DNA of 64,000 nt from Streptomyces sp. SAI-127. GTDB taxonomy: Bacteria > Actinomycetota > Actinomycetes > Streptomycetales > Streptomycetaceae. The DNA lies in assembly GCF_029894425.1 (NCBI RefSeq), contig NZ_JARXYJ010000001.1:6014001-6078000 (forward strand), in the 5' to 3' direction. The notes beneath the pieces were generated by a model. That model saw nothing but the letters and a program-made list of their open reading frames with translations. It had not been told where the DNA came from and made no database searches. The translations under genes were made by a program, and so were the position numbers. Within the stretch, counting starts at the first letter, position 1. Each line of letters opens with the position of its first letter. This document shows positions 20,415 to 28,407 of this stretch, piece after piece.

Positions 20415-20614
20415 ACCGACCCGCACCCGACATACGACCAGCCCCCACCGACCCGCACCCGACATACGACCGCCCCCGGCTCACCCTCACCGACCCGCAC
20501 CCGACATACGACCGCCCCCGGCTCACCCTCACCGACCCGCACCCGACATACGACCGCCCCCGGCTCACCCCCACCGACCCGCACCCGACACACGACCGCC
20601 CCCGGCTCACCCCC
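20415..20614. repeat. 42-bp tandem repeat overlapping the symporter stop codon
   Basis: Five units begin ACCGACCCGCACCCGACATA at 20415, 20447, 20489, 20531 and 20573. The first is 32 bp and the other four are 42 bp and nearly identical. The last unit runs through the stop codon of the symporter gene (20607). No spacers separate the units, so this is not CRISPR. Confidence 0.85.
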
Positions 20615-22214
20615 TCCGCACGGCCCCCGCCAAAATCCACCCCTCCACCGCCTCGTACTGCCGCCGCTGCTCCTCCGCCTTCCGCCGCCCGGAAATCACC
20701 GTCCCCAGCCACCCGAACAGGAAGCCCGCCGGAATGGACACCAACCCGGTCGTCGTGAACGGCAGCCAGTTGAAGTCGGCTTCGGGAAACGCGGACACAG
20801 GCGACCCCGACACGAGATTCGTGCCCGGCATCAGCAAGAGCACCGTCAGCGTGCCGCCGATCAGCGTGCAGAGCAGCCCCGTCCGCGTGTAGCGCCGCCA
20901 GAACAGGCTGTACACGAGCGCCGGCGCCAACGCGGACGCGCCGACGCAGAAGGACAGGATCACCAGCGGCTGCAGACTCCGGTGCTGGATAAGCGTCGCG
21001 AGGAAGATCGTGGGGACGCCGACCGCCAGCGCGGACACCCGGGCCAGCAGAATCTCGCGGTGCGCCGGCATCGACCGTGCCCGCGCCGCGAACACGTCAT
21101 GCGCAAGGGAGTTGGCGCAGGCGAGGATCATGCCGGCGACGGAGGCGAGGAGGGTGAGGAAGAGCGCCGTGGTGACCGTGGTGAAGAGAAACGTCTCTCC
21201 GGTCGACACCTCGGGCCCGAACACCGCCCGGGAGCCCAGCAGATACGCCGTGTTGCCCTGCGGATCCGCCTCCGCGATCACCGTCCGTCCGATCATCGCC
21301 GTCGCCCCGACCCCGACGACCGTGATGACCAGGACGAACACGGCCACCGACGACACCGCCCAGGACATCGAACGGCGCACCTGACGTGCGCTGGACGCGG
21401 TGTACATGCGCATGGTGACGTGCGGCAGACACGCCCCGCCGATGACGACCGCGAGCTGCGAGATGATCATGTCGAGGCGCGGGTACGGCCCACCCGCGAA
21501 CTCCAGGCCGGAGCGCAGGTAGTCAGGCCCCACCCCGCTCTGCCGGGCCGCCGTGTCGAACAGCGCCGCGAGGTTCCAGTCGAACCGGTTCATGACCAGT
21601 ACGGCGACCACGGCGCCGGATCCGAGGAGCATGACGATCTTCAGGATCTGGATGAGGGCGGTGCCCTTCATGCCGCCGATGGCCGCGTAGCTGATCATCA
21701 GGATGCCCAGGCCGATGATGAAGCCCGTCTTCAGGGAGTCGCCGGAGAATCCGAGGATGAACGCCAGCAGTTGGCCGGTGCCGGCGAGCTGTACCAGCAT
21801 CAGCGGCATCAGCGCGGCGAGGGTGACCAGGCACGCGGCGATGCGCACCGCACGGCCCGGCATCCGGCGTGCGAGCGCGTCGCCCATGGTGAACCGGCCC
21901 GCGTTGCGCAGGGGTTCGGCCAGCAGGAACATCAGCAGCATCAGCGACAGGACCGTGCTCAGCGCGAGGACGATGCCGTCGTAGCCGTAGAGCGCGATGA
22001 CCCCGCCGGTGCCGAGGACGGTCGCGGCGGAGATGTAGTCGCCCGCGATGGCGAGGCCGTTGCGCATGGCGGACAGGGAGCTGTAGCCGGTGTAGAACTC
22101 GTCGAGGTCGTCGCGGTCCGGGCCGGTCATCACGCACAGCAGGAGGGTGATGGTGGCGACGGCGGAGAACGCCACCAGGCTCATCGCCTGCGCGGAGTCG
22201 CTGAAGCCGGTCAT
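20607..22214 (-). CDS. Sodium:solute symporter, ActP-like cation/monocarboxylate permease
   Basis: 535 aa, 13 predicted membrane helices. The SSS signature region is present: F-Y-T-G-Y-S-S-L-S-A-M-R-N-G-L-A-I-A-G-D-Y at ~40-60, then ISAATVLGTGG, and GGACLPHVTMRMYTA at ~270-285. The G-D-Y-I-S-A-A-T segment is characteristic of ActP/MctC acetate and pyruvate carriers. Its ATG overlaps the DUF485 stop (ATGA), the classical yjcH-actP arrangement. Likely substrate is acetate or another short monocarboxylate, by family. The 3' end lies inside the 42-bp repeat array, so the last residues may vary between strains. Confidence 0.9.
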   Translation of the reverse strand: MTGFSDSAQAMSLVAFSAVATITLLLCVMTGPDRDDLDEFYTGYSSLSAMRNGLAIAGDYISAATVLGTGGVIALYGYDGIVLALSTVLSLMLLMFLLAEPLRNAGRFTMGDALARRMPGRAVRIAACLVTLAALMPLMLVQLAGTGQLLAFILGFSGDSLKTGFIIGLGILMISYAAIGGMKGTALIQILKIVMLLGSGAVVAVLVMNRFDWNLAALFDTAARQSGVGPDYLRSGLEFAGGPYPRLDMIISQLAVVIGGACLPHVTMRMYTASSARQVRRSMSWAVSSVAVFVLVITVVGVGATAMIGRTVIAEADPQGNTAYLLGSRAVFGPEVSTGETFLFTTVTTALFLTLLASVAGMILACANSLAHDVFAARARSMPAHREILLARVSALAVGVPTIFLATLIQHRSLQPLVILSFCVGASALAPALVYSLFWRRYTRTGLLCTLIGGTLTVLLLMPGTNLVSGSPVSAFPEADFNWLPFTTTGLVSIPAGFLFGWLGTVISGRRKAEEQRRQYEAVEGWILAGAVRRG

Positions 22215-22618
22215 CGGGCGCCCGCCCCGCGCCTGGCGTCCACCTCGGACTGCTTGCGGATGCGGTCCGCGAGCGGGTCGACGTAGCGGCGCGCGGTGTG
22301 CTCGTACACGCCGATCGCCAGCCAGGTGACGGGCAGTTGGAGCAGCGCGAGGAGCAGGCCGGTGGGCAGTCCGTCGGTGACGCTGCTCGCCATGAAGGAC
22401 GGCGCGTACGCGGACAGCACCAGGAAGAGCGTGAAGTACCCGAGTGCGGTGAGCGTGGCGGTGCGCCGCTGCCAGCGGTAGGCGCTGCGCAGGATCCGCA
22501 GATCGCTGTGGTGGCCGAGCGGGGAGCGGTGGCCCACGTCCCGGGTGACCGGTTCGGGCGGCGAGGGGGGTGGCTGCCAGGGGTAGGTGGAATACGGCTG
22601 TGACGGGTCGTAAGACAC
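22211..22618 (-). CDS. DUF485 membrane protein, symporter partner
   Basis: 135 aa from the GTG at 22618, which has GGAG six bases upstream; an in-frame ATG at 22738 would add 40 poorly structured residues. A Tyr/Pro-rich N-terminus precedes LRSAYRWQRRTATLTALGYF, the DUF485 signature, then two transmembrane helices near 65-85 and 95-118. DUF485 proteins are encoded just upstream of ActP-type symporters and probably assist them. The 4-bp overlap with the symporter supports a joint role. Confidence 0.87.
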   Translation of the reverse strand: MSYDPSQPYSTYPWQPPPSPPEPVTRDVGHRSPLGHHSDLRILRSAYRWQRRTATLTALGYFTLFLVLSAYAPSFMASSVTDGLPTGLLLALLQLPVTWLAIGVYEHTARRYVDPLADRIRKQSEVDARRGAGAR

Positions 22619-22868
22619 CCGGTGCTCCTTGCGAGGCTCGGGCCCGACGTGGCGGACCGCAGGGAGTTGGGGGGTGGACGGGGGAGCGGAGCCCCGCACG
22701 TTACTCGGCGGTTCGGAGTTGTACAGCCTTTTCGACAAACTGATCGGTCGGTATGCGCTTACTTCTCTGACCTGCGGTGTTACCCCCGTTAACTCAGACT
22801 TTTCATCTCACCGGAGCGTGCACGGGCCCTCACTTCCGGTGCGCGTCAGTCGCTGGCCGACGGCTCGC

Positions 22869-24371
22869 TCACTGCTCCTCGAGCACCGGAAACCGTCGCG
22901 GCGCGAGCACCAGCAGCACCACGAACGCCAGGGCCGCCGCGCACCCCGCCCCCACGTACACCGTGTGCACCGCGTCCGCGATGGCCGCGCGGGTCGTCTC
23001 CGGGGCCGTTCCGGCGTCCAACGCGCGCGTGACGGAGTCGAGGTCGCTCGCGCCGCCCAGGCGTGTGGCCAGCACGCCGTTGGCCACCGCGCCGAAGACC
23101 GCCGCGCCCACCGTCTGGCCGGTCTGACGGCAGAAGAGGACGGACGCCGTGGTCGTGCCGCGTTCCGCCCAGCCGACCGTCGACTGGACCCCGACGATCA
23201 GGGGGAGTTGGAACAGACCCAGCGCGGCGCCCAGGAGCAGCATCAGCAGGGTCGGCTGCCAGGCCGCGCCCGGGTAGGGGAGGAAGGGGAAGGCGAACAG
23301 GATCAGGGCCGCCGTACCGATGCCGAGCATCGCCGTGTTGCGGAAGCCGATGCGCCGGTACACGTGCTGGCTCAGGGCCGCCGACACCGGCCAGCTCAAC
23401 GTCCATACGGACAGCACGAACCCGGCGGTTACCGGGGTGAGACCGAGCACCGACTGGGCGTACGTCGGCAGGAAGACCGTAGGGGCGACCATGAGGAGTC
23501 CCAGGGCGCCCAGGGCCAGGTTCACCGCGGCGATCGTGCGGCGGCGCCACACCCAGCCGGGGATGATCGGCTCCGCCGCCCGGCGTTCGATCAGGACCAC
23601 GGCGGCCACCAGGGCGAGTCCCGTGCCGAACAGGCCCAGTGACGGCCACGACAGCCACGCCCAGGCCACCCCGCCCTGCACGACCGCCGTCAGCAGCACG
23701 CCCCCGCACGCGAACACCGCGAGCGCGCCCGCCCAGTCGACACGCGCGCGCGTGGAGGTCTTCTCGGCGCGCTGCGGCTCGTGCAGGTGACGGACGATCA
23801 GCCACAGCGCCACCGCGCCGATCGGCAGGTTGACCAGGAAGATCCACCGCCAGTCCGCGTACGCGGCGAGCACCCCGCCGATGCCCGGTCCCGCGACCGC
23901 CGCCACCGCCCACACCGTGGACAGCTTGGCCTGGATCTTCGGGCGCTCCTCGAGCGGATACAGATCGGCGGCGAGCGTCTGGACCGTGCCCTGCAGAGCG
24001 CCGCCGCCCAGCCCCTGGATGATCCGGAACGCGATCAGCGCCCCCATGTTCCACGCCACCGCGCACAGCAGCGAGCCGAGCAGGAACACCACCGAGCCCG
24101 CGATCAGCACCGGCTTGCGCCCGAAGGTGTCGGAGAGCTTGCCGTAGACCGGCAGCGTCACCGTCACGGCCAGCAGATAGCCGGAGAACAGCCAGGAGAA
24201 GACCGAGAAGCCGCCCAGGTCGCCGACGATCTGCGGGACCGCCGTGGAGACGATGGTGGCGTCCAGGGCCGCAAGGGCCATCGCCAGCATCAGGGCCGCT
24301 ACGACAGCCCCGCGCCGGTTCGTGGAGACGTTCCGCGCGGGCTCCCGTATCGCCGGCTTCGTGTCGTCCAC
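22869..24371 (-). CDS. MFS drug exporter, DHA2 (14-TM EmrB/QacA) family
   Basis: 500 aa from the GTG at 24371, which has GGAAGGA upstream; a start 21 bp earlier is possible. MFS motifs are clear: D-A-T-I-V-S-T-A-V-P (motif D1), G-K-L-S-D-T-F-G-R-K-P (motif A) and W-A-V-A-A-V-A-G-P-G-I-G-G-V (motif C, antiporter). Fourteen helices are predicted. It exports a drug or metabolite with proton antiport; the substrate is unknown. No regulator is adjacent, but the divergent promoter region to the ABC pair holds three dyads. Confidence 0.9.
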   Translation of the reverse strand: MDDTKPAIREPARNVSTNRRGAVVAALMLAMALAALDATIVSTAVPQIVGDLGGFSVFSWLFSGYLLAVTVTLPVYGKLSDTFGRKPVLIAGSVVFLLGSLLCAVAWNMGALIAFRIIQGLGGGALQGTVQTLAADLYPLEERPKIQAKLSTVWAVAAVAGPGIGGVLAAYADWRWIFLVNLPIGAVALWLIVRHLHEPQRAEKTSTRARVDWAGALAVFACGGVLLTAVVQGGVAWAWLSWPSLGLFGTGLALVAAVVLIERRAAEPIIPGWVWRRRTIAAVNLALGALGLLMVAPTVFLPTYAQSVLGLTPVTAGFVLSVWTLSWPVSAALSQHVYRRIGFRNTAMLGIGTAALILFAFPFLPYPGAAWQPTLLMLLLGAALGLFQLPLIVGVQSTVGWAERGTTTASVLFCRQTGQTVGAAVFGAVANGVLATRLGGASDLDSVTRALDAGTAPETTRAAIADAVHTVYVGAGCAAALAFVVLLVLAPRRFPVLEEQ

Positions 24372-24439
24372 GCGGATTCCTTCCCCCTGCACCTATCTGC
24401 CGGCGACCACTCTCCCACTTGACCCTCACGCGGCGGCAG

Positions 24440-24516
24440 GGTGCAGCCTCACTGCACCGGAGGGTGGAGCCGATCCCCTAGATCGCCTCCACCTGGCGGT
24501 GGACTGCCCCTAGGGG
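24440..24516. promoter_or_regulatory. Array of inverted repeats between the MFS and ABC operons
   Basis: Four dyads are packed into 77 bp of a 415-bp divergent intergenic region: GGTGCAG/CTGCACC (24440-24458); GGTGGAGCCGATC with GATCGCCTCCACC (24463-24493, 13-bp arms with one central mismatch); TCCACC-TGGC-GGTGGA (24488-24503); and CCCCTAGGGG (24507-24516). Such a cluster is best explained as operators for a dimeric regulator. A further dyad, CCGATC/GATCGG, lies in the ABC leader at 24733-24752. Confidence 0.55.
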
Positions 24517-24786
24517 TCCCTCCGTACTACGGCTCGGGGAGGGTTCGTACCCCCGGAGGAGGAGAAGGGCGATGGTCCGTCCTTAACCTGGCTTTACGCC
24601 GCTGGGGAGCGGTGGGGGAGGGGACGACCGGATCGGCGGGGGTGGGGTTTTCCCCCGTAGAAGAGGGTGCTGAGCACCAGCGCGCCGGACCGTCTCGCGG
24701 CACCAGACTGAACGCCGTACCCAAGCAACGAACCGATCGCCCTACAGATCGGCTGTTGAATCACTGACCGACATAGGAGACATACC

Positions 24787-25575
24787 GTGACATCGGCTGT
24801 AACCATCACCAGGCACGGGGGCACTGGAGGGCGTACGGCCGTTGCCGCGCGGGCGCGGCAGGTCGTCAAGGCGTACGGGTCCGGTGAGACCCGTGTCGTC
24901 GCCCTTGACCATGTGGACGTGGACATCGCTCGCGGGCAGTTCACCGCGATCATGGGCCCCTCGGGGTCCGGCAAGTCCACCCTCATGCACTGCCTCGCCG
25001 GTCTCGACACCGTGACGAGCGGTCAGATCTACCTTGACGACACCGAGATCACCGGCCTGAAGGACAAGAAGCTCACACAGCTGCGCCGGGACCGGGTCGG
25101 ATTCATCTTCCAGGCGTTCAACCTGCTGCCGACGCTCAATGCGCTCGAGAACATCACGCTGCCCATGGACATCGCCGGGCGCAAGCCCGACAAGCAGTGG
25201 CTCGCACGCGTGGTGGACACAGTTGGACTTTCCGACCGACTCAGGCACCGGCCCACCCAGCTCTCCGGCGGACAGCAGCAGCGGGTCGCCGTGGCCCGTG
25301 CCCTGGCCGCGCGTCCCGAGATCATCTTCGGTGACGAGCCGACCGGAAACCTCGACTCGCGCGCGGGTGCCGAGGTCCTGGGCTTCCTGCGCAAGTCCGT
25401 CGACGAGCTCGGGCAGACCATCGTGATGGTCACGCACGACCCGGTGGCCGCCTCGTACGCGGACCGTGTGCTGTACCTCGCCGACGGCCGGATCGTCGAC
25501 GAGATGTACAAGCCCACCGCGGAGGCCGTCCTGGACCGCATGAAGGACTTCGACGCCCGGGGGCGTACGTCATGA
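24787..25575 (+). CDS. ABC transporter ATP-binding protein, LolD/MacB type
   Basis: 262 aa from a GTG with AGGAGA upstream. It holds the Walker A GPSGSGKST (57-65), Q-loop FIFQAFNLLPT, signature LSGGQQQR (159-166), Walker B IIFGDEPTGNLD and the H-loop V-T-H-D. It powers the FtsX-fold permease encoded next, with which it overlaps by ATGA. Such pairs move lipoproteins, peptides or antibiotics, or drive mechanotransmission rather than transport. A very similar pair lies at 57-60 kb on the other strand. Confidence 0.93.
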   Translation: MTSAVTITRHGGTGGRTAVAARARQVVKAYGSGETRVVALDHVDVDIARGQFTAIMGPSGSGKSTLMHCLAGLDTVTSGQIYLDDTEITGLKDKKLTQLRRDRVGFIFQAFNLLPTLNALENITLPMDIAGRKPDKQWLARVVDTVGLSDRLRHRPTQLSGGQQQRVAVARALAARPEIIFGDEPTGNLDSRAGAEVLGFLRKSVDELGQTIVMVTHDPVAASYADRVLYLADGRIVDEMYKPTAEAVLDRMKDFDARGRTS

Positions 25576-28151
25576 CCGTCATGAAGACCTCCATGCGCAA
25601 CTTCTTCGCGCACAAGGGACGCATGGCCCTGTCGGCCGTGGCGGTCCTGCTGTCGGTCGCCTTCGTCTGCGGGACGCTGGTGTTCACCGACACGATGAAC
25701 ACCACCTTCGACAAGCTCTTCGCGGCCACGTCCTCGGATGTGACGGTGAGCGCCAAGGGCGCCTCCGACAGCGGTGAGACGACCTCGGACAACGGCAAGC
25801 CGCCGGTCATGCCGGCCTCCGTGCTCGGCAAGGTGCGCGAGGCGCAGGGCGTGAAGACGGCGGAGGGGACCGTCTTCTCGACCTCGGTGACCGTCGTGGA
25901 CGCCGACAAGGACAGCCTCTCGCCGTCCGGCGGCGGCCCGACCATCGTCGGCAACTGGAACCGCAACGACGCCCGCACCATGGAGATCACCTCCGGTACG
26001 GCGCCGAAGAACTCCGGCCAGGTCATGGTCGACAAGGACACCGTCGACAAGCACCACCTGAAGCTCGGTGACGAGATCGGCGTGATCAGCGCGGTCGGCA
26101 CGCACACCGCGAAGATCTCCGGCGTCGCCGAGTTCGAGGTCACCAACCCCGGTGCCGCGATCTTCTACCTGGACACGAAGACCGCCCAGGAGACGCTGGT
26201 CGGCGAGACGGGCGTGTTCACGAACGTCAACGTCACGGCCGCGTCCGGGGTCACCGACGCACAGCTCAAGAAGAACGTCGCCGCCGAGCTCGGCGGCGCC
26301 TACAAGGTGCAGACGGCCAAGGAGACCGCCGACGCCAACCAGAAGGACGTCGAGGGCTTCATGAACGTCATGAAGTACGCGATGCTCGGCTTCGCCGGGA
26401 TCGCCTTCCTCGTCGGCATCTTCCTGATCATCAACACCTTCTCGATGCTCGTCGCGCAGCGGACCCGTGAGATCGGCCTGATGCGGGCCATCGGGTCCAG
26501 CCGCAAGCAGGTCAACCGTTCCGTGCTGGTCGAGGCGCTGCTGCTGGGCGTGACCGGTTCGGTGCTCGGGGTCGGCGCCGGCGTCGGCCTCGCGGTCGGC
26601 CTGATGAAACTCATGGGCTCCCTGGGCATACACCTGTCGACCAGCGATCTGACGATCGCCTGGACGACCCCGGTGGTCGGACTGCTCCTCGGCGTGGTCG
26701 TCACCGTGCTGGCCGCCTGGCTGCCGGCCCGCCGCGCGGGCAAGGTCTCGCCCATGGCCGCCCTCCGGGACGCGGGCGCCCCCGCCGACGCCAGGGCGGG
26801 CCGCGTACGGGTCCTGCTGGGCACGCTCCTGACCGGTGGCGGCGGCTACGCGCTCTACCTGGTCACCCAGGCGGACAAGGCCAAGGAGGGCTCCCTGTGG
26901 CTCGGCCTCGGCGTGGTGCTCACCCTGATCGGCTTCGTCGTGATCGGCCCGCTCCTCGCGGGCGGTGTGGTGCGCGTCCTGGGCGCGGTCGTCCTCAGGG
27001 TGTTCGGCCCGGTCGGCCGCATGGCCGAGCGCAACGCCCTGCGCAACCCGCGTCGTACGGGAGCCACGGCCGCCGCCCTGATGATCGGCCTCGCGCTGGT
27101 CGCCTGTCTGTCGGTCGTCGGTTCGTCCATGGTCGCTTCGGCCACGGACGAGCTCGACAAGACGGTCGGTACGGACTTCATCATCCAGTCCGACAGCGGG
27201 CAGCTGGTCACGCCGGCCGCGGTGAAGGCCGTCAAGGACACGCCCGGCCTCGAGCGGGTCACCGAGTACAGGATCACGGAGGCCGACTACACGACCCCCG
27301 ACGGCAAGACGCTCAAGGACACCGACATCACGGCGGCCGACCCGTCCTACGCGACCGACCTGCAGACCAAGACCGTCGCGGGGAAGCTCGCCGACGCCTA
27401 CCGGCCCGACTCGATGTCCGTGCACGAGAAGTTCGCCAAGGCGCACGGCATCCACCTGGGTTCGAAGATCAAGGTCGCCTTCAAGGACGGCGCCACCGCC
27501 GAGTTGACGGTCCGGGCGATCACCAGCAGTGACGTCGTCATCGACGCGGGTTCGAAGTACATCTCGATCGCCACGCTCGCCAAGTACGTGCCGGCCGACA
27601 AGATGCCGCTCGACCAGTTGGTCTTCGCCAACGCCAAGGACGGGCAGCAGGACGCCGCGTACAAGTCGCTGAAGTCGGCGCTGCACGACTATCCGCAGTA
27701 CACCGTGCGCGACCAGACCGACTACAAGGAAGCGTTCAAGGACCAGATCGGGCAGCTCCTGAACATGATCTACGGCCTGCTGGCCCTCGCGATCATCGTC
27801 GCGATCCTGGGTGTCGTGAACACCCTGGCGCTCTCGGTGGTCGAGCGGACCCGGGAGATCGGCCTCATGCGGGCGATCGGCCTCTCGCGGCGCCAGCTGC
27901 GGCGGATGATCCGCATGGAGTCGGTGGTCATCGCGCTCTTCGGCGCACTGCTCGGCCTGGGCCTCGGCATGGGCTGGGGCGCGACCGCCCAGAAGCTCCT
28001 CGCCCTGGAGGGCCTGAAGGTCCTGGAGATCCCCTGGCCGACGATCATCGGCGTCTTCGTCGGATCGGCCTTCGTGGGCCTGTTCGCCGCCCTGATCCCG
28101 GCGTTCCGGGCGGGCCGGATGAACGTCCTGAAGGCGATCGCGACCGAATAA
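25572..28151 (+). CDS. ABC transporter permease with two FtsX domains
   Basis: 859 aa. A first transmembrane helix (about 17-40) is followed by a MacB-like periplasmic domain of ~220 residues. Then come an FtsX domain with three helices around 265-400, a pair of helices around 415-470, a second N-terminal-type helix at ~500, a second extracytoplasmic domain and a final FtsX domain (about 735-855). The internal duplication gives ten helices in all, usual for actinobacterial MacB-like permeases. It is translationally coupled to the ATPase gene. Substrate is unknown; a role in envelope stress or antimicrobial efflux is possible. Confidence 0.92.
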   Translation: MTVMKTSMRNFFAHKGRMALSAVAVLLSVAFVCGTLVFTDTMNTTFDKLFAATSSDVTVSAKGASDSGETTSDNGKPPVMPASVLGKVREAQGVKTAEGTVFSTSVTVVDADKDSLSPSGGGPTIVGNWNRNDARTMEITSGTAPKNSGQVMVDKDTVDKHHLKLGDEIGVISAVGTHTAKISGVAEFEVTNPGAAIFYLDTKTAQETLVGETGVFTNVNVTAASGVTDAQLKKNVAAELGGAYKVQTAKETADANQKDVEGFMNVMKYAMLGFAGIAFLVGIFLIINTFSMLVAQRTREIGLMRAIGSSRKQVNRSVLVEALLLGVTGSVLGVGAGVGLAVGLMKLMGSLGIHLSTSDLTIAWTTPVVGLLLGVVVTVLAAWLPARRAGKVSPMAALRDAGAPADARAGRVRVLLGTLLTGGGGYALYLVTQADKAKEGSLWLGLGVVLTLIGFVVIGPLLAGGVVRVLGAVVLRVFGPVGRMAERNALRNPRRTGATAAALMIGLALVACLSVVGSSMVASATDELDKTVGTDFIIQSDSGQLVTPAAVKAVKDTPGLERVTEYRITEADYTTPDGKTLKDTDITAADPSYATDLQTKTVAGKLADAYRPDSMSVHEKFAKAHGIHLGSKIKVAFKDGATAELTVRAITSSDVVIDAGSKYISIATLAKYVPADKMPLDQLVFANAKDGQQDAAYKSLKSALHDYPQYTVRDQTDYKEAFKDQIGQLLNMIYGLLALAIIVAILGVVNTLALSVVERTREIGLMRAIGLSRRQLRRMIRMESVVIALFGALLGLGLGMGWGATAQKLLALEGLKVLEIPWPTIIGVFVGSAFVGLFAALIPAFRAGRMNVLKAIATE

Positions 28152-28173
28152 CCACCCTGGGGACGGGGGAACG

Positions 28174-28217
28174 CCCGGCGCCGAGAAGTCAGGGGGACTT
28201 CTCGGCGCCGGGTTTTT
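28174..28217 (+). terminator. Rho-independent terminator of the first ABC operon
   Basis: A perfect ~17-bp stem starting CCCGGCGCCGAGAAGTC around AGGGG is followed directly by TTTTT, 22 bp past the permease stop codon. Confidence 0.92.
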
Positions 28218-28219
28218 CG

Positions 28220-28292
28220 TTGTCCACAGGGAGCGGCTTGCGGGCTCTTCGCTGTCCACAGGGTGGCCGCGGGCGGGGCGGGGTTGTCCACA
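28220..28292 (+). promoter_or_regulatory. Three evenly spaced DnaA boxes upstream of mfd
   Basis: TTGTCCACA (28220-28228), CTGTCCACA (28252-28260) and TTGTCCACA (28284-28292) are all in the same orientation, each starting exactly 32 bp after the last. TTGTCCACA is the preferred Streptomyces DnaA box. The spacing is about three helical turns, putting the boxes on one face of the DNA. They lie in the 256-bp gap between the ABC terminator and mfd. Confidence 0.65.
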
Positions 28293-28407
28293 GGCTCCGA
28301 CGGCCGGGCCGAGGCCGTCGTAGGCTGGAGACCCCCCGGCCCTTCGTTGTGTCGGGCCCTTCGCGTTGCCCACCTCCCAGAAACCCCCCGGACGAAAGCC
28401 GCCCAGA

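Noticed and set aside
20415..20614. Possible CRISPR array
   Set aside because: The 42-bp units are directly contiguous with no unique spacers, and there are no cas genes.
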